Source: Sphaerolaimus hirsutus (taxonomy: Eukaryota; Nematoda; Chromadorea; Monhysterida; Sphaerolaimidae). From it: a stretch of 64,000 nt of DNA. The position numbers were made by a program, and so were the translations under genes. The stretch covers positions 15,308,704-15,372,703 of the forward strand of contig OZ038452.1 of NCBI GenBank assembly GCA_964036195.1. The letters are read 5' to 3'. This document shows, piece after piece, positions 1-11,943 of this stretch. A model generated the notes under the pieces. The model did not search any database. It saw only the letters and a list, made by a program, of their open reading frames with translations, and was not told the origin of the DNA. Within the stretch, counting starts at the first letter, position 1, and each line of letters begins with the position of its first letter.

Positions 1-1610
1 ATCATTTTATGATTTGAAAGTTTTTGGCTTAGGGGGTTCATTTTTATGGTTATGGTAATGTAGTGTCAAAATGAAGTGCATATTTCAAATGAGTGCAATC
101 AGAAACCTGAAAATGAATGATTTCACAAATTGAAAGTTTTTGGCTCCAGAGGTTCATTTTCAGGGTTATGGTTATGTAGTTTTCAGGGTTATGTAGTGTC
201 AAAATGGATTGCATATTTCAAATCAGTGCAATTAGAAACCCACATCGAATCATTTCACAATTTCTAATTTTTTAAGCCCTGGGCATATTTGAAATAGCTA
301 CACTCTGAAACCCACAAATCCATCATTTTATGGTTTGAAAGTTTTTGGCCCAGGGGGTTCATTTTTAGGGTTATGGTAATGTAGTGTCAAAATGAAGTGC
401 ATATTTCAAATGAGTGCTATCAGAAACCCGAAAATGCATCATTTCTCAAATTGAAAGTATTTGGCCCCATGGGTTCATTTTTAGGGTTATGGTAATGTAG
501 TGTCAAAATGGAGTGCATATATCAAATTGGTGCAATCATAGACCCAAATTTGAAATCAGTGCAATCAGAAACCCAAAAATGAATGATTTCACAAATTGAA
601 AGTTTTTGGCTCCAGAGGTTCATTTTCAGGGTTATGGTTATGTAGTTTTCAGGGTTATGTAGTGTCAAAATGGTGTGCATATTTCAAATCAGTGCAATTA
701 GAAACCCACATTGAATCATTTCACAATTTCTAATTTTTTAAGCCCTGGGCATATTTGAAATCACTGCACTCAGAAACTCACAAATCCATCATTTTATGAT
801 TTGAAAGTTTTTGGCCTAGAGGGTTCATTTTAGGGTTATGGTAATGTAGTGTCAAAATGAAGTGCATATTTCAGATGAGTGCAATCAGAAACCCGAAAAT
901 GCATCATTTCTCAAATTGAAAGTATTTAACCCCATGGGTCCATTTTGAGGGTTATGGTAATGTAGTGTCAAAATGGAGTGCATATATCAAATCAGTGCAA
1001 TCAGAAACCCAAATTTGAAATCAGTGCAATCAGAAACCCAAAAATGCATCATTTCACAAATTGAAATTTTTTGGCCCCAGTGGTTCATTTTCAGGGTTAT
1101 GGTAATGTAGTGTCAAAATGAAGTGCATATTTCAAATGAGTGCAATCAGAAACCTGAAAATGCATCATTTCTCAAATTGAAAGTATTTGGCCCCATGGGT
1201 TCATTTTTCAGGGTTATGGTAATGTAGTGTCAATGGAGTGCATATATCAAATCAGTGCAATCAGAAACCTAAATTTGAAATCAGTGCAACCAGAAACCCA
1301 AAAATGCATCATTTCACAAATTGAAAGTTTTTGGCCCCAGTGGTTCATTTTCAGGGTTATGGTAATGTAGTGTCAAAATGGAGTGCATTATATATCAAAT
1401 CAGTGCAATTAGAAACCCACAATGCATCATTTCACAATTTGAAAATTTTGGCCCCATTTTGGGTTCAATTTCAGGGTTATCGTAATGTACTGTCAGAATG
1501 GAGTGCATATTTCAAATCATTGTAATCAGTAACCCACAAATGCATTATATCACAGTTTATATTTTTTAGCCCCGGGGGCCTCACTTAAGGATTATGGTAA
1601 TGTTATTGTT
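1..1610. repeat. Degenerate satellite, units of about 115-165 bp
   Basis: Roughly a dozen imperfect tandem units share the blocks GTAGTGTCAAAATG, ATATTTCAAATCAGTGCAAT, AGAAACCCA, TGCATCATTTCACAAATTG and GGTTCATTTTCAGGGTTATG. The unit length changes because sub-blocks are gained or lost (for example an extra 'tcagggttatgtag' near 180 and 640). The array runs off the left edge of the window, so its true size is unknown. No credible coding potential is seen. Confidence 0.85.
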
Positions 1611-1820
1611 AACTCCCATAAACTCAGCCCCTAATTTGGCAAACACCCATCAACTCAACTCCCATAAACTCAGCCTCTAATTTTTAAACTTGTGTCAACA
1701 GCCCCTTATCTTTAAACTTCTGTCAACTCAACCCTAATTTATCAACACCCATCAACTCAACCCTGAATTGTAAACTCAGCCCCTAAAAACTCAAGTCAAC
1801 CCCCTATACATGTGCAATTG
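1611..1820. repeat. Short degenerate tandem repeat (ACTCCCATAAACTCAGCCCC-like)
   Basis: Imperfect repeats of ACTCCCATAAACTCAGCCCCTAATTT-type words, alternating with AACACCCATCAACTCAA, directly follow the satellite. Low complexity, no gene. Confidence 0.6.
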
Positions 1821-2194
1821 CATTCTTGGGAAGCAACTTTGCCATCTACTAACCCTGTTTGTCAAGATTGTGGATCGTGTTTGTAAAGGGCATTTGTACT
1901 AATAAATAGTGACTGCATTGTGTGCAAAAACACACACGAATCGGGCACAATGAGGCCTGTGATTGTGCCTCCTATCTTTTGCATTGAAGCATCCTTAGCG
2001 TGCAGTTCTTTCGCAATTGTATAGGTGGAGATATCAATCCATATTTTAAACTACACAAGCACACTCACAGACAGTTTGTCTGCACCTAAACAAACCTCAC
2101 TTCATTCACGTCACCCATACCTACCTTCTCCTCCATAAGCACAATATTAAATAAAGAAATACGTAATTAAATAACTCTGAAAAATCCCAGTAGA
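1821..2194. other. Intergenic, no gene; piece shared with about 14.45-14.53 kb
   Basis: I see no supported gene. A stretch around 1905-2000 (GTGTGCAAAAACACACACGAATCGGG, followed after a gap by CCTATCTTTT...GAGCATCCTTA-like sequence) recurs near 14455-14525, so part of this is a dispersed repeat. Confidence 0.4.
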
Positions 2195-2957
2195 AGTGTA
2201 TACCAAGTGGAGTGCCTATTTTGCGCAGAATCCTACCATAATTTAATGAAAAAAGGTGTGATAAATTTCGTAATTAATTATTCCATAGCGTGAAGCCCAC
2301 GGCGAAAAGGAGGAATATCAGTGGTCGTGGTCAGGTATTAAATGATATCTCTACAATACTATGTACACCTACACACGCATTTATGTGGCACACACGCAAA
2401 GTTTGCATTCTGGGTTTGAACGTTTTTGCACACAGAACTACAAACGCTGTGTTATACACCACAAAAAGTTCAGCTGGAATAGCTGAAAGGTAAATTGCGT
2501 GGATGATAAAATAATTGGATTTTTTGTTGCTTCCAAAACGTGGTGTTCTTTAGATTTTAATTTCACCGCTTGTAGTTCAGCGTCAAAAAAGATGTAATGC
2601 AGAATTTCAGTCTATGCTGCGCTTATGCAGATGATTGCGACACTCACGGCGGCGGGATTCTTCAGAAATTACTCCTCCGCAGGCATAAATTGCGGGTGGC
2701 ACTGTAGAATGGCGGTTGCACGGTGCAACTTGCATCTGGGATGTCCAGGTGGAAAATGGAACAGGTATACTCGGCGGACATCAAACTTTGTATGAAAATT
2801 TACCATAACCCATCTGAATAATGAAATAAAAATTATACAGTTTCTTCATCGTAAATTGTATTTTGTTTCTACTGTGGAATAATTAATTACGAAATTTATC
2901 ACAAGATTTAATTCATCAAATTATGGTAGGATCTCATAGTAGGTGTGCTGTCCGCCG
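2195..2957. mobile_element. Palindromic DNA element, ACTCGGCGGAC termini
   Basis: The left part (about 2210-2290: CCTACCATAATTTAATGA, TTTCGTAATTAATTATTCC) is repeated in inverse orientation at 2876-2935. An inner copy with TIRs TACTCGGCGGAC at 2766 and GTCCGCCGAGTA at 2950 is flanked by TA on both sides. The same family recurs near 38.03 kb and at 43.52-43.70 kb. Non-autonomous; no transposase reading frame is visible. Confidence 0.55.
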
Positions 2958-3077
2958 AGTATACCACAAACGGAAAAACTTTTGCGTTACCAGAAAATGG
3001 AAAACAGACAAATGATATGCTGGAAAATGACAAACAGATAGCAAAACTTGCACAGAAACAGTAAAAAGAAACGTTCC

Positions 3078-4257
3078 CAGGGGTCTCGAATGGGGGGGTC
3101 GGGGGCTCCAAACTGCCCAGTAGGGTTCGAACGATATGACTTTTCGATATCGATATTCAATATTCGATATTTTTTTCTGAAACTCGATATTCGATACGAT
3201 ATGGAACCTCGATATCGATATTTCATATTCGATATTGCAATTTGTTTTTGGTATAGCAAGGCAAATTTCAAGCGGCATATTGTATTTTCATGTGGTTGCA
3301 CACATGATTAATGCTGGTTAATCATTTCTTTACTGAAATGTGAATAGTACAAGTCATTTTAAAAGGTTTACATCAGTCAAAAGGAGAAAATGAAAGAAAA
3401 ACATGATGAATCAAAGTGTATCAGGCAAACAACAATTAGTGAATATTACAGTTCATACTTATAACCAAATTGCTTGATGTATGTTGCAAAAAATAGCATA
3501 TCAGCATTTTCAGGCTTCAAATTCAGCGCACCAACAGAAATGACAACATAAATATTGTACTTTTACTCATCAAATGAAATACTATAAGTAAATCAGTTCA
3601 ATCACAAATATCTCAAAATGAAAATAATGACTTTAATTAGGGACACAATACAGGTTCGATATATCGACAAAATGGTCGATATTTGATATTTTTTCAAAAT
3701 TTTTGATATCGATATTCGATATTCGATATTTTTTCAAAATTTTCGATATCGATATTCGATATTCGATATTCGATATTAAAAAATGGTCGATATCCGATAT
3801 TCAATACGATATATCGTTTGAACCCTACTGCCCAGCTATCTATCTATCCCGGAGGCCGCTCAGCTATCTATCTATCCCGGAGGCAAAACTTTGGGCTACT
3901 ACCCCCTAAACCCCCGCCCCTAATCGCTTAGCTATCTACCTATCTGGAGCAATTTTTGCGAAACTTTACCCCAATTTTCACTCAAAATCGCTATTTTTCA
4001 TACCTTTTTATATATTTTCACTTCCAAAATCATAGTTCTGGTTCCTATTCTCCTATTTTCAGCTATATTTAGTACTATATGCTCTTGTAGTCTTGTATAC
4101 CCATTTTGACCCATTTTACACCTAGTTTTAGCGATTTTTCGCCCTTCTACGCCCCGAAAAAGCTTATATATCGAACCATCACACCCCCCCCCCCCCCCGA
4201 AAATTTTAAAGCTATCTATCCAACCACTCGGAGGGTCAAAATTCAAGATACCCCTGA
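3078..4257. mobile_element. hAT-type MITE, CAGGGGT family, with a nested element
   Basis: The termini are CAGGGGTCT at 3078 and ATACCCCTG ending at 4257, matching the hAT-type YAGNG terminal pattern. The flanking octamers AACGTTCC (3070-3077) and AACGTTCG (4258-4265) agree at 7 of 8 positions, as expected for an aged 8-bp hAT target duplication. The interior has CAGCTATCTATCTATCCCGG words and poly-C tracts. Related copies lie at 57411-58494 and 58575-59066. It carries a second hAT insertion at 3121-3827. Confidence 0.8.
3121..3827. mobile_element. hAT-type MITE, TAGGGTTCRAACG family, ATATCG words
   Basis: Starts TAGGGTTCGAACGATATG and ends CGTTTGAACCCTA. The exact 8-bp duplication CTGCCCAG flanks it (3113-3120 and 3828-3835). 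Both subterminal regions are dense runs of GATATCGATATTCGATATT. The interior of about 400 bp is AT-rich and non-coding. It is nested in the CAGGGGT element 3078-4257 and homologous to 47479-48210. Confidence 0.93.
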
Positions 4258-5459
4258 ACGTTCGTCCAGGAACCGACAAAAGTGCAGCTATTTTGCCAGA
4301 AAACAAAAAATGCTGAAATTTGCTGGGAAGTGGAAAAAAATTGCAAAGTGTGCCTTAAATAGGAGAAAAATTTGCGACATGTAATCTTGCGTGCAAGGTA
4401 TACTGCTTACGCAAGCAGAATTTCCAAAACTAAAACTAACCATGACAGATTTCTTCACTTTTTTTCCGTTTGATTCGCTTGCTTTGTCACCGTTCATACA
4501 AAACGAAACTAATGTAAATAGTAGAACCAGGCGAAAATAAATGCAAATCGCGACAAGCTATTGCAGGATACGTTGTCCACAGATGCGCCAGAAAGTGTTC
4601 GCCAATCACTGAACTATAACAAATCGCGGGCGAATGCCAAGTACGCCAACCGCGCGTATGAACAACCAAAAGCAAACGAAGTAATCTGCGTCACCGCGGA
4701 TGATTTTGTTTTAGTGTTCAATTTTTACACAATTTTGATATGTATTTAGGCAGTACCATATACTGTACATAAAACTCGGCAGACATGAAACGAATCAGGT
4801 ATTCGGCCCTTGGTTACCAATGACGTATCTTTTTTAATTTGAACTTGAATGGACGGATTCCATTCGGTTCACGATACTTTTGATTCAATCCAACTTTTTA
4901 TGCGAGAACGAGATGAGTTTGATAGACAAATCGTTATAGAAAGTTAGATTGTAAGGTCTTAGGTCGGATCTTATCGTCGCAGTCTCGACGAATTCCTTCA
5001 AAAAAGAACGTATGAACTTCCCAGTGCATCCAAGTTACCTTTGCGTTGAATACGAATGAGGTAAAAGATGCTAGATTTCCGCTCTTGTCAACGAAAATGA
5101 CCGCGGTATCCAATTAAATCAACATGTGTGTCAACTCGTGTGTGCGCCGCCATTAGCGACCAATTGCGTTCGCTTAATCGCATTCCGCAGCCATTTTTGG
5201 TGACGCAGACGGAAATCCTGCATCTTTCATACTGGGTAACATTCTCTCAAACGGTAACTTGGACGAGTGCCAACTACAAATATACGCAGTTGTACGAAAA
5301 TCCCGTAGAGCATTGACTTCCATAATGTCCGTCGAGTTTTAACTATAAACAGTCATGACTAAGAGAATACAACATTTGAAGTTGCAGATTTACATGATGT
5401 TCATTTTTATTCTCCCTCATCAATAAACATAAATAGTAAAGAATTGTAAAAGTAGTATC
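4258..5459. other. Intergenic stretch, no supported gene
   Basis: No gene is supported. Near 4770 there is a degenerate ACTCGGCAGACAT end of the palindromic family seen at 2.8 kb. The segment around 5115-5160 resembles the GTGTCAACTNGTGTGTG terminal part of the GGCCCACACAC element family at 49.5, 51.3 and 57.4 kb. Confidence 0.4.
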
Positions 5460-6140
5460 TAGGGTTGGCCGATATTGTTTTATATTTAAAAACCTGTTTT
5501 TTTTAAAAACATGACGTCCGAAGTGTTTTTTTTTTTAAACATCGGCTGAAATTTTTAGTACTAAGCAGTGGGTATTTTGAAAAAATTTTGCGCGGAAGCG
5601 CGCAACTTCACACACAAATTGACATTGGTGGTTGTTTTCATTGGTTTTGTGGCATTTTTAGTATCAAAACATCCATTTCTATGTGCTACTATGGGTGAAT
5701 AAGCCGTCATATGTTGCTGTAGTATATAATATTGAGGTAATGTGCTTCCGATGTACCCCCACAGTGTGTAACATCTCTCCCAATGTAACAACCTCCTTTT
5801 ATAACGTTGTTTGATCACTGTTCCATGCCAAACTTCACTTGGAAGTCACAGGAGGACTTCACTTTGACTATAAGGCGATATACAAACATGTTTTCAAAAA
5901 AATGGATATTTTTGACACAAATCACCACTTATAATGCTATCCCATGGCTCAACAGCCATTGTATGGTCATATATAACATCACAGAGTATTGCCACTGTCT
6001 TATATACCTATATATGTTGACACAAAGTCATATCTGGGAGCTTTAAAAAGAAAAGTTTTTTTTTTAAACTTCTTTTTTTTAAACTTCTTTTTATTAAAAA
6101 AAACATTGCATTTAAAAAAACACGTTTTTTTCCAACCCTA
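5460..6140. mobile_element. hAT-type MITE, TAGGGTTGGCCGATG family, poly-T/poly-A words
   Basis: Starts TAGGGTTGGCCGAT and ends CCAACCCTA. The exact TSD GTAGTATC flanks it at 5452-5459 and 6141-6148. Subterminal words are AAACATG, GTTTTTTTTTTAAACAT and AAACGT-like. The interior contains TTGCGCGGAAGCGCGCAA and GTGGTTGTTTTCATTGGTTTTGTGGCA, shared with the copies at 8863-9408 and 48807-49430. Confidence 0.93.
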
Positions 6141-6522
6141 GTAGTATCACAAACAGTACAGTAAATAAATATAAAGTAGATTGTATTTGTATTTAACAAA
6201 TTAATCACTACTGCATTGTATCATCAATTGCCGGATGGGCAAGTTGACTGAATCAGCATGTTGTCAATTCTGCAAGTGAGCAAGTAAAGACCCATATGTG
6301 AAGGCGCAAGCATTACGAAAAGTGAGACGTGAAATGGCAACTGATATCTCAAAAAATGAGAAGTTAAAGGCCAAAAAAAGTAAACATCAATGTGAAATGA
6401 GAACTGTGAACATAAATGATAGTGAAAATTTAAAACTCCACTAAAATAAAAAGTGAAATAATAAGCAGGAGATTTACATCGCTTTGATCTGTTTAGTTCT
6501 TACTTCAGTACTGATGTTACAT
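6141..6522. other. Intergenic, nothing recognised
   Basis: AT-rich, no convincing exon, splice pair or repeat boundary seen. Confidence 0.4.
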
Positions 6523-8064
6523 TTTGACTTTTGAGCGGGGGGGGGGCTGCTTGTTTATGGACGCCGGCGAACGGGGGGGCTCAGCCTAGGGATGGCAAGC
6601 GCTTTTTTTAAGTACTTTTTTTTTAAACGCCGCCTTTTTTAAAAAAAAGCGCTAGGGTCCCAGCGCTCTTTTTTTAAAAAAAAGCGCTGGCAAAATTTTT
6701 TGTACTTATGCACTAGGTTTTTTGCTAATTTTTTTTGTGCGCAAGGGCAAAATTTCACATGCAAATTACCACTGGTGGCTGTTTTCATTGGTTTTGTGGG
6801 ATTCTTAGTGGCATTGCTGCTATCCCTGGATGCTATCATGTAATAATAAGTTGTGATATGTTAGTGTAGTATAGAATATTCAGCCAATGTGTTCCCAAAT
6901 ACTTCAACAGTGGGGAACATTAGTGTCAATGTATTAGCCTTCTCTTATAGCCTTATTTATAAGCACGATTTCATGCCTAACTTCATTCAAAGTCATGAAA
7001 CTTTAACAAACTGCAATATACATAATGAGTCAACATAAAAAGTTTTTTTTTTGGCAGAAATCACAACTGATCATGTTATCCAATGACTACACAGCCATTA
7101 TATGGCTATATTTATATCATCACAAGTACTGCCACTTGTCTGATATACCTGTATATATTGATACAGAACCATATTTTGGAGGTTTTTAGAGAATGTCTCA
7201 ACATTTTTTGAAAAAAGCGAACAAAAGCGCGTTTTTTTAAAAAAAGCGCCTTTTTTAAAAAAAAGCAGGGCCGTTAAAAAAAGCGCTTTTTTCCATCCCT
7301 AGCTCAGCCCCCCCCCCTAAAATTTTGCCTTCAGCGAGACGGAATGGCGCCATTCGTAGGCGCCATGCCATGGCGCTCTTGGCGTTGGCGCTGGCGCCAA
7401 GAATCGCTCAAATATATGTAAATAAACATATATACGAAGCGACAGGCACATCATTCAGTGTATTTTGGAGAGTATTGTGTGTACAGGTACTGATTTTCAA
7501 AAAAAAATACATCTGTATGAACGAAAATGCGGGCTTCCACGCAAAATTTTTACACAAAAACTTGAAAATTACTACCAAAAGTTGCATTTTCGCCGAGTTT
7601 TTCAGGTCTCACCCGGAAACGGGGGGGGGGGGGGGGGTCATTGTCTTTTATTGTTTTTCACCTTAGAAATCACAGTTTTCGACTGTATACATTTCGATTT
7701 GTGATATAACTATTTTGGCTATTTTCAACCTAATTTAATAGTTTTTTTTCTCCATTCCTGGCTTCTAAACCCTGAAAAAGCCTATACATTTTGCTCCCGC
7801 GACCCGTGAATCTTCCAGCTATCTATCCTCTCGGGGTAGCGATTTACATGTATGCAGCCCCCGCAGGGCGCGGGGGTCAAAATGTTGGAGACCCCAGTGC
7901 TTTTCCACCAGATTGCCACGAAAAATTCAAACACACCTTTCAAATCTGGCATTCGAGCACAAATGATAACACAAACCAGGTCTGACCCTTCCAGCCCTTC
8001 CCCGGCGCTGTTCCAAATTTGTTTTCGACGCCCCTGCTCGAAAATCCTGGCTACGTCCCTGGAA
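6523..8064. mobile_element. Decayed element with GGACTTTTGAGCGGGG / CCTGGCTACGTCCCTGG ends
   Basis: The left part (TTGACTTTTGAGCGGGG, then poly-G, ACGGGGG, CCCCCTAAAATTTT and a GGCGCCATTCGTAGGCGCC block) matches the element at 52397-52799. The right end, AAAATCCTGGCTACGTCCCTGG, resembles GGCTACACCACTGG there. It also holds AGCTATCTATCC and poly-C/G tracts related to the CAGGGGT family. Boundaries are uncertain; it hosts the hAT at 6587-7301. Confidence 0.4.
6587..7301. mobile_element. hAT-type MITE, TAGGGATGGCAAGCGC family, AAGCGC words
   Basis: Starts TAGGGATGGCAAGCGC and ends TTTTTTCCATCCCTA. The exact TSD GCTCAGCC flanks it at 6579-6586 and 7302-7309. Subterminal words are AAGCGCTTTTTTTAAAAAAA. 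The interior (GGTGGCTGTTTTCATTGG) is clearly homologous to the TAGGGTTGG family at 5460-6140, but the poly-T/A word is joined to AGCGC instead of ACGT. Confidence 0.93.
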
Positions 8065-8086
8065 GTTACGGTTAAATAGTGTGTGA

Positions 8087-8253
8087 CAGAGTTGTTAAAA
8101 GTACCGAACTTTTTTCAAAGTATACGTAAATGTAAAGTATTCAATTTTTACTCACCCATTGAGTACAGAAAACGTGAAGAATTTTTTTAAACTTTTACTC
8201 ATGAGTAAACGTGAGTAAACTTAACTTTTTGCTGATTTTAAGCACTTTGGCTA
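8087..8253. mobile_element. hAT-type MITE fragment (left half), CAGAGTTGTTAAAAGTAC family
   Basis: Starts CAGAGTTGTTAAAAGTACC with following AAGTATACGTAAA, GAGTACAGAAAACGT and ACTCATGAGTAAACG words, as in 46055-46663 and 19799-20296. No matching right end (AACAACTCTG) is found before the next element, so it is truncated. Confidence 0.6.
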
Positions 8254-8257
8254 TATA

Positions 8258-8678
8258 CCGTATTACCTCGAATTATCCCCCCCCTTGAATTAACCCCCCC
8301 TCGAATTAACCCCCCCTCAAAATGGGCTGGGGAAAAAATAAACCCCCCCCCCCTCGAAATACCCCCCCCCTTCGGAATGATGTACGTCATGTACATAATA
8401 AATACGTCATGTATGCAATGTACATGATGTATATTACTGTTTAATTGTATTGCAGCTACACATGGACATGTTTGTGTAGCTAATCTACGTTTTTATGTCC
8501 AAATATATCTTGTTTGGACACATTTATTACCTGTTTTGGGCATGCAAATGCCTACTTTTTACCACGATCCTTACGAAAATTTCTGACGAAATAATAAGAC
8601 CCCCCCTCGAATAAACCCCACCTCAAATTTTGCTGGCGAAATAATAAACCCCCATGGGGGTATTTCGAGGTAATACGG
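8258..8678. mobile_element. TA-flanked MITE, CCGTATTWCCTCGAA termini
   Basis: Inverted termini CCGTATTACCTCGAAT at 8258 and TTTCGAGGTAATACGG ending at 8678 are bordered by TA on each side. Arrays of CTCGAATTAACCCCCCC lie inside the ends, with a shared interior (GAAATTTCTGACGAAATAATAA, reading GGCGAAATAATAA in sister copies). Sister copies are at 30230, 36026, 38873 and 43946. Non-autonomous; no transposase frame. Confidence 0.85.
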
Positions 8679-8862
8679 TATGTATTACGTTGTAAACTAA
8701 TTTAGGTACATTTATTTTTTTGTGATCTCACATACACATACATTCATGCGTCCCATTCTGTTGTACATTGGCCAATCTTGATGCCCTCCGAGTATGTTGG
8801 GGCTTTGGGTCTGGGCTATGACGAATTGTTTTGGTTTGCTCGAACAATCCCCCAGTCCTGAG

Positions 8863-9408
8863 TAGGGTTGGGAAAAAAACGTTTTTTTTTAACTCGATGT
8901 TTTTTAAAAAAAAAAACGGGATAGCATTATAAGTGGTGATTTGTGTCAAAAATATCTATTTTTCGTCGACATATCGTTCGTATATCGCCTTATAGTCGAA
9001 TGTTCGTGACTTCAGCTAAAGTTTGGCACGGAATAGTGATCAAACAAGGTTATAAAAGGAGGTTGTTACTTTGGGAGTGAAGTTACACACTGTGGAGGTA
9101 CATGGAAGCACATTACCTCAATATTATATACTACAGCAACATATGACAGCTTATTAACCCATGGTAGCACATAGAAATGAATATTTTGATACTAAAAATG
9201 CCACGAAACCAATGAAAACCACCACCAATGTCAATTTGTGTGTGAAATTGCGCGCTTGCGCGCAAAAATTTTGCAAAATACCTAGTGCTTAGTACTAAAA
9301 ATTTCGGCCGATGTTTTTAATAAAAAAAAAACATTTCGGACGTCATGTTTTTAAATAAAAAAAACGTTTAAAAAAAAAACGTTTAACAAAAAACATCGGC
9401 CAACCCTA
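8863..9408. mobile_element. hAT-type MITE, TAGGGTTGG family
   Basis: Starts TAGGGTTGGGAAAAAAACG and ends CGGCCAACCCTA. TSD GTCCTGAG (8855-8862) versus GTTCTGAG (9409-9416) agrees at 7 of 8. It lies in inverse orientation to 5460-6140, with the same interior (GTGGTAATTGG-type block, TTGCGCGCTTGCGCGCAA). The right arm of the host inverted repeat (about 12.70 kb) lacks it, giving an empty-site comparison. Confidence 0.9.
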
Positions 9409-10853
9409 GTTCTGAGATAAGGGGTGTCTACAAAAAGGTCGTCATTTTGCATGGATGATCTGCACATTGTATTTGAAGCTTAATAACTGGGCGATTTCTG
9501 GGCCGATTCGGATCATTCAACAGTTAAAACGATCAGGACAACCTGCAGATTCAATTTTTATAGTTTGATTTGTGATGTCTAAATTCCATGTCGATTAGAT
9601 CCGGTTTTTGAACATGAAAAAAAATTGTAATAGTAATCTTTCAAGATGGTTATTTTGAACATGCTATCATATACTTTAAACAAAAATAATAAATCTGGCC
9701 CAAAAATTATTTCAATATCTCTTTTTCCAGTCAAAAGTTACGGCACTTCAAACTTCCACCTCCAACCCATGAATATAAATTACCACATGACAAACAAAGC
9801 ATGCAAATTCAAAACTCAAAACAAAAAGTTAAATAATAATTATAATTTTTATTCTTTTTGTCTAAAGTATGAAAAATAATTGTAATAATAATTACCAAAC
9901 CATGAATATAAATTACCACATGACAAACAAAGCATGCAAATTCAAAACTCAAAACAAAAAGATAAATAATAATAATAATTTTTATTCTTTTTGTCTAAAG
10001 TATGAAAAATAATTGTAATAATAATTTTTCAAGATGGATATTTTGAACATGCTATCATATACTTTAAACAAAAATAATAAATCTGGCCCAAAAATTATTT
10101 AAATATCTCTTTAAATTATTTAAATATCTCTTTTATAAGTGGGAGGCAAAAATTCAAAGTCCTATAACTTTTGACTGGAATTTTGCTTGATATAATCTGA
10201 CTTGATTGATATAATTTTTAATCAATAAATTTAAATAAATAAATAAATTTGAATTTTTAAATTAATAATAATAATTTTTATTCTTTTTGTCTAAAGTATG
10301 AAAAATAATTGTAATAATAATTTTTCAAGATGGATATTTAGAACATGCTATCATATAATTTAAACAAAAATAAAAAATCTGGCCCAAAAATTATTTAAAT
10401 ATCTCTTTCCAGTCAAAAGTTACAGCACTTCAAACTTCCACCTCCAAACCATGATTATAAATTACCACATGACAAACAAAGCATGCAAATTCAAAACTCT
10501 ACATCTCCGCCATTTCTCAGCCGATTTTTACTTATGAATGCTTAAAGTGATCATAATGACCTGTAGATTTCATTTTTATGTTCTAATTATCTGTATGCAC
10601 TGTTCTTCATGCAGTTATTTACTGAGTGGGAGGCAAAAATTAGATGTGCTATAACTTTTGATTGGAATGAGATATTGATATAATTTTTAATCAATAAATT
10701 TAAATAAATAAAAAAATTTGAATTTTTAAATTAATAATAATAATTTTTATTCTTTTTGTCTAAAGTATGAAAAATAATTGTAATAATAATTTTTCAAGAT
10801 GGTTATTTTGAACATGCTATCATATACTCTAAACAAAAATAATAAATCTGGCC

Positions 10854-11943
10854 TGTGTAACATTATCGTAAAATGTAAAACTTTTAATATTTAAGTTGAC
10901 GTTCTTATGTTCGCTTTTATATTTAGTTAATTCAATTTATCAATATTCCTTTTCGTTCACATTCCACCTTTTAACATCTTCACATTCACCATTTAATATC
11001 TCAAGCGATCATGTTTACAACGTGCGCTTTACGTTGCTCACATATTTAGATCTTAGTCATTGCTCACATTCCGCCACATTTCCTTGACAAGCAGCACGCA
11101 AATACGCCGACATGTTTATGTTAAGCGGCGGGCTCGCCCCAAGCTGGGGGCCGAGCCCGCGCGCCATTTCAAATGCTGTCTGGCTTGTCTCACATTTTCA
11201 CTATCTTGCCAGTTTAGCTCGCTTTTCGTCGGAAGAGCGAGCGGGCAAGAGTTGAACTTTCACAATTGGAAATGTTGGAAAGAAATCGGAGATTAGAGCC
11301 GACCGAATGGCGCCAAGCTAGTCGCCATCGGTCTGGCCCTTAAAAGCCGATCTCACAGCTAAAATCGGCAGTGTTTGCAACCTCGTCAACTTCACACAAA
11401 TATCTTCCTAGGATCTAAATAAGCGCCGTTGTCACCTTTATTTAAGTCGCTTATTTTTGGTGCTAAGTTTTAACCCTTGGTGCTTTAAATCACCTTAGTG
11501 CTTTATTCACACCCGCACTATTTAAGGTGCTTTGTTCACAACCGCGCCACTTAATTATCGCCTTGTTGTCGTAATTAAGTGCCTTCTTTAAGTTGCCTTA
11601 TTTCTTTGGTAATTTGCGTTTAATTTACTTTTCATTTAAGTAATTAATTTAGCTGTAAATTAATTCCCTTATTTAAGTATATTTTATTCGCATTAATTTC
11701 TTTGTATTTAATTGTCTAAATAAAAAGGTTCGTCAAACCCTTTTGGAAACAATCTAAATATTGAATCACACTAACTCACGTCAATTCACTTCAACTCAAC
11801 TAATCACATTGATAAAATAGCGGAACGTCAACTAAGAGACGACGCCTCACGTCACAATTCATTCGTTCACATTTGTCCTCTTCCTCGGTTAGGAATAGGA
11901 GCTCGTTCACAAATTAACTCAACTAGTTCCGTACTATTTTACA
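10854..11943. mobile_element. Solo LTR (TG...CA, 5-bp TSD)
   Basis: A 1,090-bp insertion begins TGTGTAACATTATCG and ends GTACTATTTTACA, so it has the TG...CA ends of an LTR. The 5-bp duplication TGGCC flanks it (10849-10853 and 11944-11948), and the host repeat is restored when it is removed. It contains a GC-rich block near 11130-11165, an AATAAA-like signal near 11720 and no gag/pol. This fits a solo LTR left by recombination of an LTR retrotransposon; the clade cannot be decided without internal genes. Confidence 0.8.
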
